A DNA stretch of 64,000 nt. Origin: Microscillaceae bacterium (GTDB taxonomy: Bacteria; Bacteroidota; Bacteroidia; Cytophagales; Microscillaceae). Below, piece after piece: positions 1-9,690 of this stretch. The stretch lies in contig JAABSX010000002.1 of assembly GCA_011390205.1 (NCBI GenBank), forward strand, positions 62,001-126,000. Direction: 5' to 3'. The first letter of the stretch is position 1, and each line of letters opens with the position of its first letter. The position numbers and the translations under genes were made by a program. A model generated the notes under the pieces. That model was given only the letters and a program-made list of their open reading frames with translations. It did not search any database and had not been told where the DNA came from.

Positions 1-2
1 AA

Positions 3-770
3 GACCTTGAATTTAAGAAAATGCTCAGTGGCGAAGAAGACCAACTCAATGCCATCATAGAAATTAACCCTGGTGCAGGCGGCACAGAAAGCAATGACTG
101 GGCAGAAATGCTCATGAGAATGTATATCCTCTGGGGCGAAAAAAACAAATACAAAGTAAAGGAGGTAGATTACCAACCAGGAGAAGTCGCAGGCTGCAAA
201 TCAGCTACTTTGGAGTTTGAAGGAGATTTTGCTTACGGACACCTCAAATCCGAAATAGGCGTGCATCGCTTGGTCAGAATATCTCCCTTTGACTCTGGAG
301 GCAGGCGACACACTTCCTTCGCCTCAGTCTTTGCTTATCCTGTCATAGATGATACCATCGAGATAGACATCAACCCCGCTGACATCAGCTGGGATACCTT
401 CCGCTCAGGTGGTGCTGGAGGGCAGAATGTAAACAAAGTAGAGACTGCCGTAAGGCTCAAACATGCCCCTAGTGGGCTCATCATTGAGTGTCAGCAAGAA
501 CGCTCACAGATTCAAAACAAAGAAAAAGCCCTCAAAATGCTCAAATCCAAACTTTACCAAATAGAAGTGGATAAGCGAAATGTAGAGCGTGATAAAATAG
601 AGGGTACTAAAATGAGGGTCGACTTTGGCTCACAAATCCGAAGCTATGTGCTGCACCCTTACAAAATGATTAAAGACCTCCGCACCAATTACGAACGCTC
701 AGATGTGCAAAATGTACTGGATGGAGATTTGAATGATTATATCAAAGCATTCCTCATGAGTGAGGATTAA
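3..770 (+). CDS. prfB: peptide chain release factor 2 (3' part)
   Basis: Class I release factor that recognises UGA/UAA in the ribosomal A site and triggers peptidyl-tRNA hydrolysis. The reading frame is open from the left edge (codons from position 3), so the N-terminal part is outside the window, including any programmed frameshift site. The catalytic GGQ tripeptide is visible in the motif GAGGQNVNK near nt 410-440. The stop-codon-reading SPF tripeptide typical of RF2 (rather than PxT of RF1) is in ISPFDSGG near nt 280-300. The C-terminal segment with SYVLHPY is also typical. The gene ends in TAA at 770 and is followed by purM on the same strand after 65 bases. Confidence 0.97.
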   Translation, partial: DLEFKKMLSGEEDQLNAIIEINPGAGGTESNDWAEMLMRMYILWGEKNKYKVKEVDYQPGEVAGCKSATLEFEGDFAYGHLKSEIGVHRLVRISPFDSGGRRHTSFASVFAYPVIDDTIEIDINPADISWDTFRSGGAGGQNVNKVETAVRLKHAPSGLIIECQQERSQIQNKEKALKMLKSKLYQIEVDKRNVERDKIEGTKMRVDFGSQIRSYVLHPYKMIKDLRTNYERSDVQNVLDGDLNDYIKAFLMSED

Positions 771-835
771 GCTTTTTCAGAGACAGGCACTAAAAATAGC
801 CTGTATTCGTAATTTTAACTTTATTTGATATTACA

Positions 836-2014
836 ATGCGTTACGACCAAAGAGGGGTTTCCGCCTCCAAAAGTGAAGTCCATCAAGCCATCCAAAAGCT
901 AGACAAAGGGCTGTTTCCCAAGGCTTTCTGCAAGGTCATCCCTGATATGCTCGGCAATGACCCTGCCTACTGCAATATCATGCATGCCGATGGAGCAGGC
1001 ACAAAATCTTCACTCGCCTATGCCTATTGGCGTGAGACGGGTGATTTGTCTGTCTGGAAAGGCATCGCCCAAGATGCCCTCGTGATGAACCTAGATGACT
1101 TGCTCTGCATCGGAGTCTATGACCAAATGCTTCTCTCCTCTACCATTGGGCGTAACAAGCACCTCATTCCTGGAGAAGTCATCAAGGCCATCATAGAAGG
1201 CACACAAGAACTGCTCGATATGCTTGCCGAGCAAGGCGTACACATCCACCACACAGGCGGTGAGACGGCAGACGTGGGAGATTTGGTGCGTACCATCATC
1301 GTGGATAGCTCCGTAACGGCACGAGCCCGCAGGGCAGATATCATCACCAATGAAAAAATTACCTCAGGCGATGTCATCATCGGCTTGGCATCTTATGGAC
1401 AAGCATCTTATGAGCAAACCTACAACGGAGGAATGGGCAGCAACGGGCTTACCTCTGCAAGGCACGATGTTTTCAGCAAAGAAATTGCTCAAAAATACCC
1501 CGAAAGCTTTGACCCTGCTGTGCCTGAGAACTTGGTGTATGTAGGCAAATACGGACTTACCCAAGAAATCAATCCCCAAGAGTATCCTGCACTGCCTCAG
1601 AGCATCACGGCAGGTAAATTGGTCTTGTCGCCCACACGCACCTACGCACCCGTGATGAAAGCCCTGCTAGAAAACTTCCGTGGCCAGATTCACGGCTTGA
1701 TTCACTGTACGGGCGGTGCACAGACCAAAGTCCTCAATTTTGTGGAAGGCCTGCACATCATCAAAGATACGCTTTTTGATACGCCTCCGCTTTTTGAGAT
1801 TATCCAAGAGCAAAGCCAGACCCCTTGGGCGGAGATGTATAAGGTCTTCAATATGGGGCATCGCTTAGAAATCTATGTGGCCGAAGCAATGGCGCAAGAA
1901 ATCATAGATCAAGTAAAATCCTTCAAGATAGATGCACAAATCATCGGGAGGGTAGAAGCAGCAGCAGAGAAAAAACTCACCATTCAATCCAAATATGGCA
2001 AGTTTGAGTATTGA
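836..2014 (+). CDS. purM: phosphoribosylformylglycinamidine cyclo-ligase (AIR synthetase)
   Basis: Fifth step of purine synthesis: ATP-dependent ring closure of FGAM to AIR in the cytoplasm. The 392-residue product has the PurM signatures: a DGAGTKSS nucleotide-binding segment near residue 54, an NLDDLLCIG segment near residue 85, and a GGETADVGD motif near residue 142 matching the GGETAE motif of the family. It is longer than the roughly 345 residues of the enterobacterial enzyme, which fits the divergent Bacteroidota form. The start is the ATG at 836. It follows prfB closely and may be cotranscribed. purE, another purine gene, lies separately at 18.7 kb. Confidence 0.93.
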   Translation: MRYDQRGVSASKSEVHQAIQKLDKGLFPKAFCKVIPDMLGNDPAYCNIMHADGAGTKSSLAYAYWRETGDLSVWKGIAQDALVMNLDDLLCIGVYDQMLLSSTIGRNKHLIPGEVIKAIIEGTQELLDMLAEQGVHIHHTGGETADVGDLVRTIIVDSSVTARARRADIITNEKITSGDVIIGLASYGQASYEQTYNGGMGSNGLTSARHDVFSKEIAQKYPESFDPAVPENLVYVGKYGLTQEINPQEYPALPQSITAGKLVLSPTRTYAPVMKALLENFRGQIHGLIHCTGGAQTKVLNFVEGLHIIKDTLFDTPPLFEIIQEQSQTPWAEMYKVFNMGHRLEIYVAEAMAQEIIDQVKSFKIDAQIIGRVEAAAEKKLTIQSKYGKFEY

Positions 2015-2138
2015 GTTGAAACCCGCTCTGCTCTGAGAAATGCACACAACTCATACAAAACTACCATAAGTCTAAGCAAAGCAGAGGCTCATAGTAGTGG
2101 TGCGGAGGTTTTACAGAACGGAAATGATAAGATGCTAT

Positions 2139-2669
2139 TTAGTAATCAAAAGTGAGTTCCACTTCATGCTCTGAGATTTTATTTATTTCTATCTCTTCCT
2201 TAAAATAAATAGCAAGCCCATTGACAAGACTGATGTATAAATCAATGAGTTTTCGGTTTGATTGATACTCTACTTTTAGTACTTTCTGATTTTTGTCCGT
2301 CCAATGATATAAAAACCGTGGAGGCTTTGCATTGTTAAAGTGCTTGCCCACTAGGCCATGGATTTCATCTAATTTGATGATGAATGCCTTGGCATCTTTC
2401 ATCCCTACATACCAAAATGAATAATGCTTGGGGGCATAAGTACAGCACCAATATACTCCAAACTGGTCAAACAGTTTTTTTAATGGAATATCCAATACTT
2501 TGGCTGATTCTACAATCAGGTTAATAGAATTTTCTTCTTCAATATCTTCTGTAAGAGCAAAGTTTCGCTCTGGCTCAAACCCAGATGATTGAAGGCATTT
2601 TTTCCACGCATCTTCTCCGTATTCTTCTTTGACTAATGCTGCTAGACATTTATGAATTGTTCCTTTCAT
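2139..2669 (-). CDS. H-NOX (haem NO/O2-binding) domain protein, standalone
   Basis: A 176-residue single-domain protein that matches the bacterial H-NOX fold over its whole length. It opens with MKGTIHKCL, typical of the family. The proximal haem ligand is His104 in the LDEIHG helix. A PP pair follows at 116-117, and the haem-propionate-binding YxSxR motif is Y135-S137-R139. H-NOX proteins bind haem and sense NO, and in bacteria usually act on a neighbouring histidine kinase or cyclic-di-GMP enzyme. No such partner is adjacent here: upstream on the same strand is an AsmA-like gene, and downstream purM converges. The start is the ATG at 2669. Ligand preference cannot be read with certainty. 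The distal pocket has no tyrosine that I can assign confidently, so NO sensing is a guess. Confidence 0.9.
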   Translation of the reverse strand: MKGTIHKCLAALVKEEYGEDAWKKCLQSSGFEPERNFALTEDIEEENSINLIVESAKVLDIPLKKLFDQFGVYWCCTYAPKHYSFWYVGMKDAKAFIIKLDEIHGLVGKHFNNAKPPRFLYHWTDKNQKVLKVEYQSNRKLIDLYISLVNGLAIYFKEEIEINKISEHEVELTFDY

Positions 2670-2926
2670 GTAATATAGAAATTTAGTTTAAATACTGTCC
2701 AATTTTCCTCATTGTTTTGTTAAATCTCTTGTTGAGTGTCTAAGAGATAATAAATTGCTTGTTTATTTTATGTCTAACTTAGCCATTTTGACACCAGCAA
2801 TGTGGGTTAAGAGATTTTCACTTAACAGACTTAAGCGAGTGCTGTGCCCAATAGCAAGCCGAAGTCTAAGACCAACAGCAAAGCGAATTTTGTAGAAGGT
2901 CAAAAGGCATTCATCCAGCAATGGAA

Positions 2927-5900
2927 TTATTCCATTTCAATTTTTCCGTTTTTGCGTCTGTTTTTATTGCCTCGCCCGAGCCTGATTTCATACTCTGAAG
3001 GCGTGCCAGTAATGTTTATTTTTACAAAATTCTCTTTGCCGTCCTCTTTGGCTTGCATGATTTCCTCTTCAATTTCTTGCTCTTCGGCAGTTTTCTTTTT
3101 CTTCTTTTTGAAGAGCATATTCCAAGTAGCTTGTTTGATGACTTTAAAAGGGACTTCTATGACGAAATCCATTTTAAGGTCTAAGGTTTTTTTGCCTGAG
3201 ATAAACATATATCCGAGTGTAGTGGCTATCTCCATACGAGGGATGGTCATCACACCATTTTTAAGGTCAAAAGTATTGCTCAGCTCGGCAAAGCGTACAT
3301 TGCTGATGTCTTTATCTCCTACAAAGCTTGCCATCATCTTGAAAGGGGCAAAATCCACCAGTGTGCCATCTCTGACGGTCGCCTCTATGTGGGCTTCGGT
3401 TTCTTTGAGGTTGGCGGTGAGGTCGGTGTGTAGCAGCACTTTAGATTTTATGTTGGCACTAAGCCTGCCGTGGATATTGTCTTGAATCATGTAATCCTGC
3501 CCGAAGTTATCAAACTTATAGAAAATCTGGTCTATGTCTAGGTTATCTAGCTTCAAGGTGCTAGAAAAATAAATATGCTTGGGGTCAGAGCCATTGAAGT
3601 AGCCCTCTATGTGCGTATGCCCTCCTGCTGCATCAAAGTCTAGTGCATCTATGTAGAGATAGTGGTTGGTTTTGGTTCGGAGCGTACCCTTGGTATTCTG
3701 GAGAAGTGTGCGGTGGTATCGGATAGTACCTATCTCTACTTGGAGATTCATCTCAGGGAAGGGCACTTCAAAGACATTAAAGCCTGCATCATGGTCTATT
3801 TTTTTTGTGGCATTTTGCTCAGAGGCTATGCCTGCATTGAGGTCATAGTTGGTCAGCTCATCTAGGTCAAGCATGGCAGATTTCAACACGAGGACTTCAC
3901 TTTTTTGCATGCCTGTGGAGTCAAAATAATTACTCAATGCACCATTGAGCATAAAATCAGACTTGCCCATTTTGCCTGTAAAGTTGCGGATATTGAGCTG
4001 CCCGTTTCTAGTTTCAAAATCTCCGTGCACATCTCTTAGTTTGAGAGGGTGCTGCCTCAGCTTGCAGTGCACATCGCTCAGGGTGAGGTCGGTGTGCTTG
4101 AGCCAGTTACCTTTGAGGATGTCTTGGCTGCTGGCTTTGATTTTTGCTTCTATCTCAAAATCTTCCAAAGTTTCGTGTTTGTATTCTTCGGGCAAATAAT
4201 TGACCTGATTGTAGGTAAACAAATCATCAAATTTGAGGTATTGAGAGGTAATATCTACGTATAGTTCAATGGCTTTGGGCTGATGCTTGGGCAGCAGGGC
4301 GTGGTAGTTTTTGAGGTAGCCTTTGAGGTTGAGGTCACTTTTGTCTATGATTCCTGAGAACTGCTTGATGTCTATGTTGTCTTTGCCTATCAGGATATCT
4401 GCGTGAAAATCGTGGAAGCGGTGTTTGTAATTTTTAAGATTGAAGAACAATTCATTGACAAAAAACTCACCCTCGGGGATGACGTCCGAGCTTTTCAAGA
4501 ATTTGCTATTGGTATCAAAATTAAAGTTAAAAGATAAATCTGTGATGATGTCATTGTAGTTTTTGGCGAGCTCTGGCTCAAAACTTAGCAACTCGGAGAG
4601 ATTGATTTTGGAAGATTTACCTGCTAGTTTTGCCACGATGTTGGCATCTTTGCCGTGCAAAAAGGTAGAGAGATTACTGAGGCCTCCTTTGAGTTCAAAA
4701 TCTGAGCTTTTGATTTTGGCTTTGAAATATTTAATGACAAGCTCACCTGCTATAAAATCTAGCTCCGCATTTATTTTCTCTATTTTGTGGGGATAATCGC
4801 TGGGCTGATAGCTGACATCTTTCAGAATCACTCGGCTGTCGCTACCATCTTTGAGCTTGCCCAGTGTGCCCTGCACATCGTTATAGTCTAGCAGCTCGTC
4901 TATAGTCATATCAATAATCATCTTGCCTTCTAGCCCTTTGAGTGCTTCTATCTCAAACAGGTCATACAAGGTGCTAAGGTCTAGTTTGGAGTGTAAATCA
5001 ATAGAAATATAGGGGTCTATAAAATTACGAACGTGAAAACTACCTTTGAATACGCTGTCTTCGGGTTTTCCGCTTAGGTTTTGTATATAAAGCTCTGAGG
5101 TCTTGAGGCTGCGCTCTTTGCCATTGGTAAAATGCCCCGCAAAATTGAGATCTTTGAGGGATTTATTGGCATTGGGGTTGATGAATCGGGCATTTTTACA
5201 GCCAAATTCAAAATCAATCTTGGGCGAGTCATTTATGGCAGCACCTACTATTTTGCCCGTAAAATAAATATCTCCTTCATTTTTGTAGCTCTGCAGCCGT
5301 TCATACACATAATCTGGTGCAAAGGAAGTGATGAGTTTAAAATCGGGCTTTCGTCCCTTTACTTCAATATCCAGATAGGCATCTTTTTCTAAGTCTATGC
5401 TTCCCTTCATCTCAAAAAGCCCTCCCTCAATCTCAAAAGTACTCGGGAAGATTTCCATAAAATTCTTTATTGTATTATAGTGCAAGTCTGAAGAGATGTG
5501 CAAATGCTTGTTTTTAAAGAAAGCCAGACCCGCAATGGAGAGGTCTTGCACCTCAAAATTTGCCTCTACGTGATTGTCTATAAAATCTCCGATATATTTA
5601 AAACCTGTGCTAGCATCTGTGAACTTGAGCAAGATATGCTGCTGGTTGAGTCGGTCTTCTTTTTCTATGATTACATCTTTGAGGGTAATTTGGCGGAGGT
5701 CTAGGTGCAGGGGTTCTTCGCTGTTTTTTTCGTCTTCTATTTGTTCTTTGAAGCTTTTGGCAAGGAGCAAGTTGATGTGCCCGTCTTCGTATTTGATGAT
5801 ATGAATTTTACCTTTGTTGAGAGACACCTTTTTGATGTCATACTTCCCTTTGAAAATATCCCATATATCAAAGCCCACATAGACATCTTCAAAAGCGTAA

Positions 5901-6175
5901 ATAGGGGGGGAGGATTCATCTTCTGAGCCATAAAATTTTAAATCAGCAAGGTCAATAGAGATGTAAGGGAAGTTTTTGAAGGGGGCAATGTGCACACCTC
6001 CGATGGTGGTATGCCCTACTTGGGCTTCATTGAGCCTGTGCAAAACCATCTCTTTGATGAGTTTTTGGTTTTTGTAAAGTAAATAGGGAGTGGCTGCCAA
6101 AAGCCCAAGGATAAGTACAAAAAATACCAACAAGGCTCGGAGTATGTACTTTCTTCTAAATATTTTTTTCCACAT
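2927..6175 (-). CDS. AsmA-like envelope biogenesis protein
   Basis: A very large protein (about 1082 residues from the ATG at 6175; a TTG three codons earlier is possible). One hydrophobic segment at about residues 12-34 follows a basic start (KKIFRRK), giving an inner-membrane anchor with the remainder in the periplasm. The body consists of repeated beta-rich stretches with recurrent phrases such as FxLKGxLSN, LxIRNFTG and DIDLxS, typical of AsmA-like bridging proteins that carry lipids between membranes. The C-terminal part (VPFKVIK, DLKMDF) resembles the AsmA C-terminal region and is followed by a lysine- and glutamate-rich tail. It is upstream of the H-NOX gene on the same strand with a 257-base gap. 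The substrate is unknown. Confidence 0.8.
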   Translation of the reverse strand: MWKKIFRRKYILRALLVFFVLILGLLAATPYLLYKNQKLIKEMVLHRLNEAQVGHTTIGGVHIAPFKNFPYISIDLADLKFYGSEDESSPPIYAFEDVYVGFDIWDIFKGKYDIKKVSLNKGKIHIIKYEDGHINLLLAKSFKEQIEDEKNSEEPLHLDLRQITLKDVIIEKEDRLNQQHILLKFTDASTGFKYIGDFIDNHVEANFEVQDLSIAGLAFFKNKHLHISSDLHYNTIKNFMEIFPSTFEIEGGLFEMKGSIDLEKDAYLDIEVKGRKPDFKLITSFAPDYVYERLQSYKNEGDIYFTGKIVGAAINDSPKIDFEFGCKNARFINPNANKSLKDLNFAGHFTNGKERSLKTSELYIQNLSGKPEDSVFKGSFHVRNFIDPYISIDLHSKLDLSTLYDLFEIEALKGLEGKMIIDMTIDELLDYNDVQGTLGKLKDGSDSRVILKDVSYQPSDYPHKIEKINAELDFIAGELVIKYFKAKIKSSDFELKGGLSNLSTFLHGKDANIVAKLAGKSSKINLSELLSFEPELAKNYNDIITDLSFNFNFDTNSKFLKSSDVIPEGEFFVNELFFNLKNYKHRFHDFHADILIGKDNIDIKQFSGIIDKSDLNLKGYLKNYHALLPKHQPKAIELYVDITSQYLKFDDLFTYNQVNYLPEEYKHETLEDFEIEAKIKASSQDILKGNWLKHTDLTLSDVHCKLRQHPLKLRDVHGDFETRNGQLNIRNFTGKMGKSDFMLNGALSNYFDSTGMQKSEVLVLKSAMLDLDELTNYDLNAGIASEQNATKKIDHDAGFNVFEVPFPEMNLQVEIGTIRYHRTLLQNTKGTLRTKTNHYLYIDALDFDAAGGHTHIEGYFNGSDPKHIYFSSTLKLDNLDIDQIFYKFDNFGQDYMIQDNIHGRLSANIKSKVLLHTDLTANLKETEAHIEATVRDGTLVDFAPFKMMASFVGDKDISNVRFAELSNTFDLKNGVMTIPRMEIATTLGYMFISGKKTLDLKMDFVIEVPFKVIKQATWNMLFKKKKKKTAEEQEIEEEIMQAKEDGKENFVKINITGTPSEYEIRLGRGNKNRRKNGKIEME

Positions 6176-6315
6176 GTTTTCCAACTGATTTATGAGGGTT
6201 CTTTTCTCAAAAACGAATTTATGAATTTAAAGAAATAAAACAAAATAAAGTTTCATTTTTACGCAAGCAGTCTTACATTTTCATTCAAGTACAAACCCAT
6301 TCACCCGAAAATACT

Positions 6316-6323
6316 TATATTTG
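6316..6323 (+). promoter_or_regulatory. -7 box of a Bacteroidota-type promoter
   Basis: TATATTTG matches the TAnnTTTG consensus exactly, 31 bases before the ATG of the TPR gene at 6355. No TTG-type -33 element is seen at the expected distance. Confidence 0.55.
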
Positions 6324-6354
6324 CTTTTAGTTATTATCTTGACATCAAGTAATT

Positions 6355-7821
6355 ATGAATAGACCCCTCCTCCTCTGGATAGCCTCAATGTTGCTAAGTG
6401 GCCTCACAATGGCACAAAGCCCATTGGATAGCCTCGAAAATGCAGCCAAAAAAGCCAGCAATGTATCGGATAAAATTAATTATCTCAATGAACTTGCTCG
6501 GCTCACCGTAGATGAAGCCCCTGATAAGGCAGAGAAGTATGCACAAGAAGTACTTGCATTGACCCAAAAAACAAGCTACCCAGGAGGCAAAGCCAATGCT
6601 CTACAACACTTAGGAGATATCTATACCCAAAAAAGTGAGTATAAACAAGCCGAAAATTTCTTTACACAGGCACTTGAAATCTACCAAAATCTCAATGATG
6701 CCCTTAGGCAAGGCTTTGTGCTGAGTGGTTTGGGGCTTGCCAACTATTACCAGAGTGAGTTTAAACAGGCGATAACTTACCTCAATGAAGCCAAATCTAT
6801 CTTTGAGCTACAAAAAAATAAAGAAGGACTCACAGAGGTCTTGGCAAGAATTGGGGTCTGCCACTATGCCCTTGCAGAGTATGCCCCTGCTTTAGAAGCA
6901 CAGCTAAAAGTGTTGAAAATCACAGAAGAACTGGAAAACGTAGAAACTAGGTTTTATAACCAGCTTCAGGCAAGCCTTAATATAGGAGCGATTTATAAAC
7001 AGCTAGATGATGGTGAAAAGGCAATTCTTTATTTTGAGAAAGCCAAGCAGCTTGCCCAACAAGAGCAAGATGATTGGAGTTTGGCAGGAGCTTTGACCAA
7101 TATAGGGACGGTTTATGATGACCAAAATAACTTACCAAAAGCCAAAGAAAATTATGAGGAAGCCCTGCGTATCTTCACAGTATTGGAAGATGCCTCTGCC
7201 CAAGCCGTAGTTTGTAACAACCTAGGCGATATCTACCGCAAAATGAAAGAGTATAAAAAATCTCTTCAAAAACACCTCAAATCACTCAAAATCAAAGAAG
7301 AAATAGGCGACCAAAGAGGCGTAGCCAATTCTTTTAATAGCATCGCACTGCTTTACAAAGACCAGCAAGAATACACCCAAGCCCATGTATATCTCAAAAA
7401 AGCCATTCAGATTGCTACTAAAATCAAGGCTGATGACATCAAAAGAGATATACTCAAACTGACCGCAGAGGTCTATGCCGAGCAAGAAAACTATGCCTCT
7501 GCCTATACCTATTATGTAGAATACAGCACCCTCAAAGATTCTATTATGTTAAGCACAAGCAGTATGGCAGAGCTACTAGGGCAGTATGGTGCTAGTCAGA
7601 AAGAACTTAAACTAAAAATCACACAGACAACACACAAACTAGAAGAATCTCAACAAGAAAATGAACGCTTGTATTTGTATCTGCTCGCAGCAATTATCCT
7701 AGGGCTGATAGCGGGGCTGAGTCTGGGCATTGATGTATTGCGAAAATCTAACCGACTCAAACGCCTGAAAGCCCGCCTTGGTGAAGAAGGTTCTTCACAG
7801 GTTTCTGAGCATAGTTCTTAG
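6355..7821 (+). CDS. secreted/membrane TPR-repeat protein
   Basis: The 488-residue product starts with a signal peptide (LLLWIASMLLSGLTMAQ, cleavage expected after MA). About eight tetratricopeptide repeats follow (residues about 40-400), with typical motifs such as ALQHLGDIYTQ, NNLGDIYRK and NSIALLYK. A short coiled stretch then leads to a transmembrane helix near residues 440-462 and a basic cytoplasmic tail. This is the sensor half of the Bacteroidota TPR histidine kinase and TPR-SpoIIE proteins, but no kinase, HTH or phosphatase domain follows. It converges with a TPR-SpoIIE phosphatase, overlapping by four bases at the stop codons. It may be a truncated paralogue or a partner; this is inference. 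Confidence 0.85.
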   Translation: MNRPLLLWIASMLLSGLTMAQSPLDSLENAAKKASNVSDKINYLNELARLTVDEAPDKAEKYAQEVLALTQKTSYPGGKANALQHLGDIYTQKSEYKQAENFFTQALEIYQNLNDALRQGFVLSGLGLANYYQSEFKQAITYLNEAKSIFELQKNKEGLTEVLARIGVCHYALAEYAPALEAQLKVLKITEELENVETRFYNQLQASLNIGAIYKQLDDGEKAILYFEKAKQLAQQEQDDWSLAGALTNIGTVYDDQNNLPKAKENYEEALRIFTVLEDASAQAVVCNNLGDIYRKMKEYKKSLQKHLKSLKIKEEIGDQRGVANSFNSIALLYKDQQEYTQAHVYLKKAIQIATKIKADDIKRDILKLTAEVYAEQENYASAYTYYVEYSTLKDSIMLSTSSMAELLGQYGASQKELKLKITQTTHKLEESQQENERLYLYLLAAIILGLIAGLSLGIDVLRKSNRLKRLKARLGEEGSSQVSEHSS

Positions 7822-9509
7822 AGTTTTAGTCCTATCACCATGACGTCATCTATCTGTGTATTGTCTTTGCGCCACTGTTCAAAATTTTCTTTGAGCATTC
7901 GGTATTGCTCAGACACGGGCAGGAAGTGAATATTGCTGAGTAAGTCATAAAACCTAGCCCTGCTAAACTTACGCCCACGTTCTCCTCCAAACTGGTCTTG
8001 GTAGCCGTCCGAAAACATATAGAGCATCGTAGGAGATTGGTAAGAGATTACTTGAGTCGTAAAAGGCACATCTTCATCTCCAAAATTATACGCCCCTCCG
8101 ATAGACTGCCGCTCTCCCATAAGCACTTGATATTTTCCGTGCTCAAACATCAGCATAGGTGTAACAGCACCTGCAAATTTGATTTTTTGCTGCGCTGGGT
8201 CAATGGCACAAAGCACCATTTCCATTCCGTCTCTCATTCTTGAGTGGTCATGGTGAAGGGCTAGTTTTACGTTGTCATGCAGTTTGTTCAGGATTTCGCC
8301 TGGCTCGGTGATGCGCTGTATTTTTAAGATTTGGTTCAAAAAAGCATGCCCTATCATGCTCATGAAAGCCCCTGGCACGCCATGCCCTGTGCAGTCTATG
8401 GCAGCCACATAATGTATGCCCTCTTGCTGCGCATACCAGTAAAAATCACCACTGACCATATCTTTAGGTTCATAAAAAATCACCCAGTCAGAGAAGAAAG
8501 AGGTCATCTGGGCGGTCTGTGGCAGCAGTGCCTCTTGGATGCGTTGTGCATAACTGATGCTGGCACGCATATCTTTGTTTACATCCGCAATTTGCTGGTT
8601 TTGCTGTGCTAGTTTATCACGAGAGCTGGCAAGTTCTTCACTTTTTTCTTGTAGTTTTTTATTTTTATCTTCAATGATTTTCTTTTGTGTTTCTAGGGCA
8701 TTGTTAGATTTTATTTTTTGTTGATAAGCCCAAAAAGCAAATCCAAGAAGCCCTGCTGTGATGGCAAAGATGAACACAATGCCATAGGTGAATAATCGCT
8801 TCAGGGCATTGTCTTTGGCAATCAAAGCGATTTCGTTTTGTTTTTGAGCAGCATCATACGCTTCCTGTAAGCGAGCTATTTTCTTGGCTTTTTCTTCATC
8901 GGATACCTGCTGCTTTTGGGTCAGGTAAAGATTCAAAAATTCATAGGCTTTTGCATACGCTTCTTGGAGGGCATAGATTTGGGAGAGATGAAAGGCTGCA
9001 TTTTTTATATCATCTTTGGAATCTATTTGTTTGGCTATCCGAAAACCTTGCAAGGCAGTCGTAAGGGCTTTTTCTAGCTGCTTGTTCATTTTGTAGGTAT
9101 TTGCCATGTCAATGAGGCACACAGTGATTTTAGCCTCATCATTGATTTTTTCGTAGATTTTTAACGCTTGGAGGTAGTGGTCGAGGGCTTGGAGATAGTT
9201 TTTTTGAAGGTGATGAAATCTTCCGATGATGTGCTGGCTATCAGCTGTGCCTTGGGGGTAGTTTTGTGTTTGGGCTAATCCGAGTGCTTTTTTGACATAT
9301 TGGGAGGCTTGTGCTGGCTCATGAGCCATGAGTCTAAGTGAAAGTTTATTGAGTAAATCTACTTTTTGATTTCCTTGGGTTTGGCTGAGTTGTTTTTTAA
9401 GGCTGTCTATCTCTGAGGTTTGTGCACATATGTGGCTGCCTAGCAGTAGCCACATATGCAAGCATATACATAAAGAGTGCTTTATATATCTTCTATTTTT
9501 TAAACCCAT
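7818..9509 (-). CDS. TPR-repeat membrane protein with SpoIIE-type PP2C phosphatase domain
   Basis: The 563-residue product has a signal sequence, TPR repeats (about residues 35-225), a transmembrane helix (about 228-252, TYGIVFIFAITAGLLGF), a coiled coil (about 265-320) and a C-terminal SpoIIE serine phosphatase domain. The domain shows DFYWY, the metal-binding AIDCTGHGVPGAF stretch and a late FSDGYQDQFGG motif. Such proteins usually dephosphorylate STAS-domain anti-sigma antagonists. The periplasmic TPR part would act as sensor. A possible STAS-like protein is encoded far away at 37.9 kb. The start is the ATG at 9509. The 3' end overlaps the convergent TPR gene by four bases. Confidence 0.9.
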   Translation of the reverse strand: MGLKNRRYIKHSLCICLHMWLLLGSHICAQTSEIDSLKKQLSQTQGNQKVDLLNKLSLRLMAHEPAQASQYVKKALGLAQTQNYPQGTADSQHIIGRFHHLQKNYLQALDHYLQALKIYEKINDEAKITVCLIDMANTYKMNKQLEKALTTALQGFRIAKQIDSKDDIKNAAFHLSQIYALQEAYAKAYEFLNLYLTQKQQVSDEEKAKKIARLQEAYDAAQKQNEIALIAKDNALKRLFTYGIVFIFAITAGLLGFAFWAYQQKIKSNNALETQKKIIEDKNKKLQEKSEELASSRDKLAQQNQQIADVNKDMRASISYAQRIQEALLPQTAQMTSFFSDWVIFYEPKDMVSGDFYWYAQQEGIHYVAAIDCTGHGVPGAFMSMIGHAFLNQILKIQRITEPGEILNKLHDNVKLALHHDHSRMRDGMEMVLCAIDPAQQKIKFAGAVTPMLMFEHGKYQVLMGERQSIGGAYNFGDEDVPFTTQVISYQSPTMLYMFSDGYQDQFGGERGRKFSRARFYDLLSNIHFLPVSEQYRMLKENFEQWRKDNTQIDDVMVIGLKL

Positions 9510-9690
9510 AGTTATTACTTGGCAGTACAGATGCTTTTATTTTAAATAGTACTTGTATGTAAAAGTACAAACTTTGTGAAATAACTCTGCCAAAGTCTGT
9601 CTTTTTATGGGCATAAAAAACCATTGTGTACCAGCATTGCTAAGTAACTTTTGTGCTGTTAGAGCAAGTGATTTTTTTACTCGATGGTTT

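Noticed and set aside
783-804. ACAGGC/GCCTGT hairpin after prfB as a terminator
   Set aside because: Only six pairs and no T-run; purM follows closely on the same strand.
2836-2870. Phrase CAAGCCGAAG with similar flanks also present near 31470
   Set aside because: The similarity is about 30 bases with gaps and no symmetrical ends, so a chance match or a decayed repeat cannot be told apart by eye.
2844-3485. 213-codon plus-strand frame opposite the AsmA-like gene
   Set aside because: It lies almost wholly antisense to a long, convincing coding sequence and has the Ser/Leu/Phe-rich look of a shadow frame.
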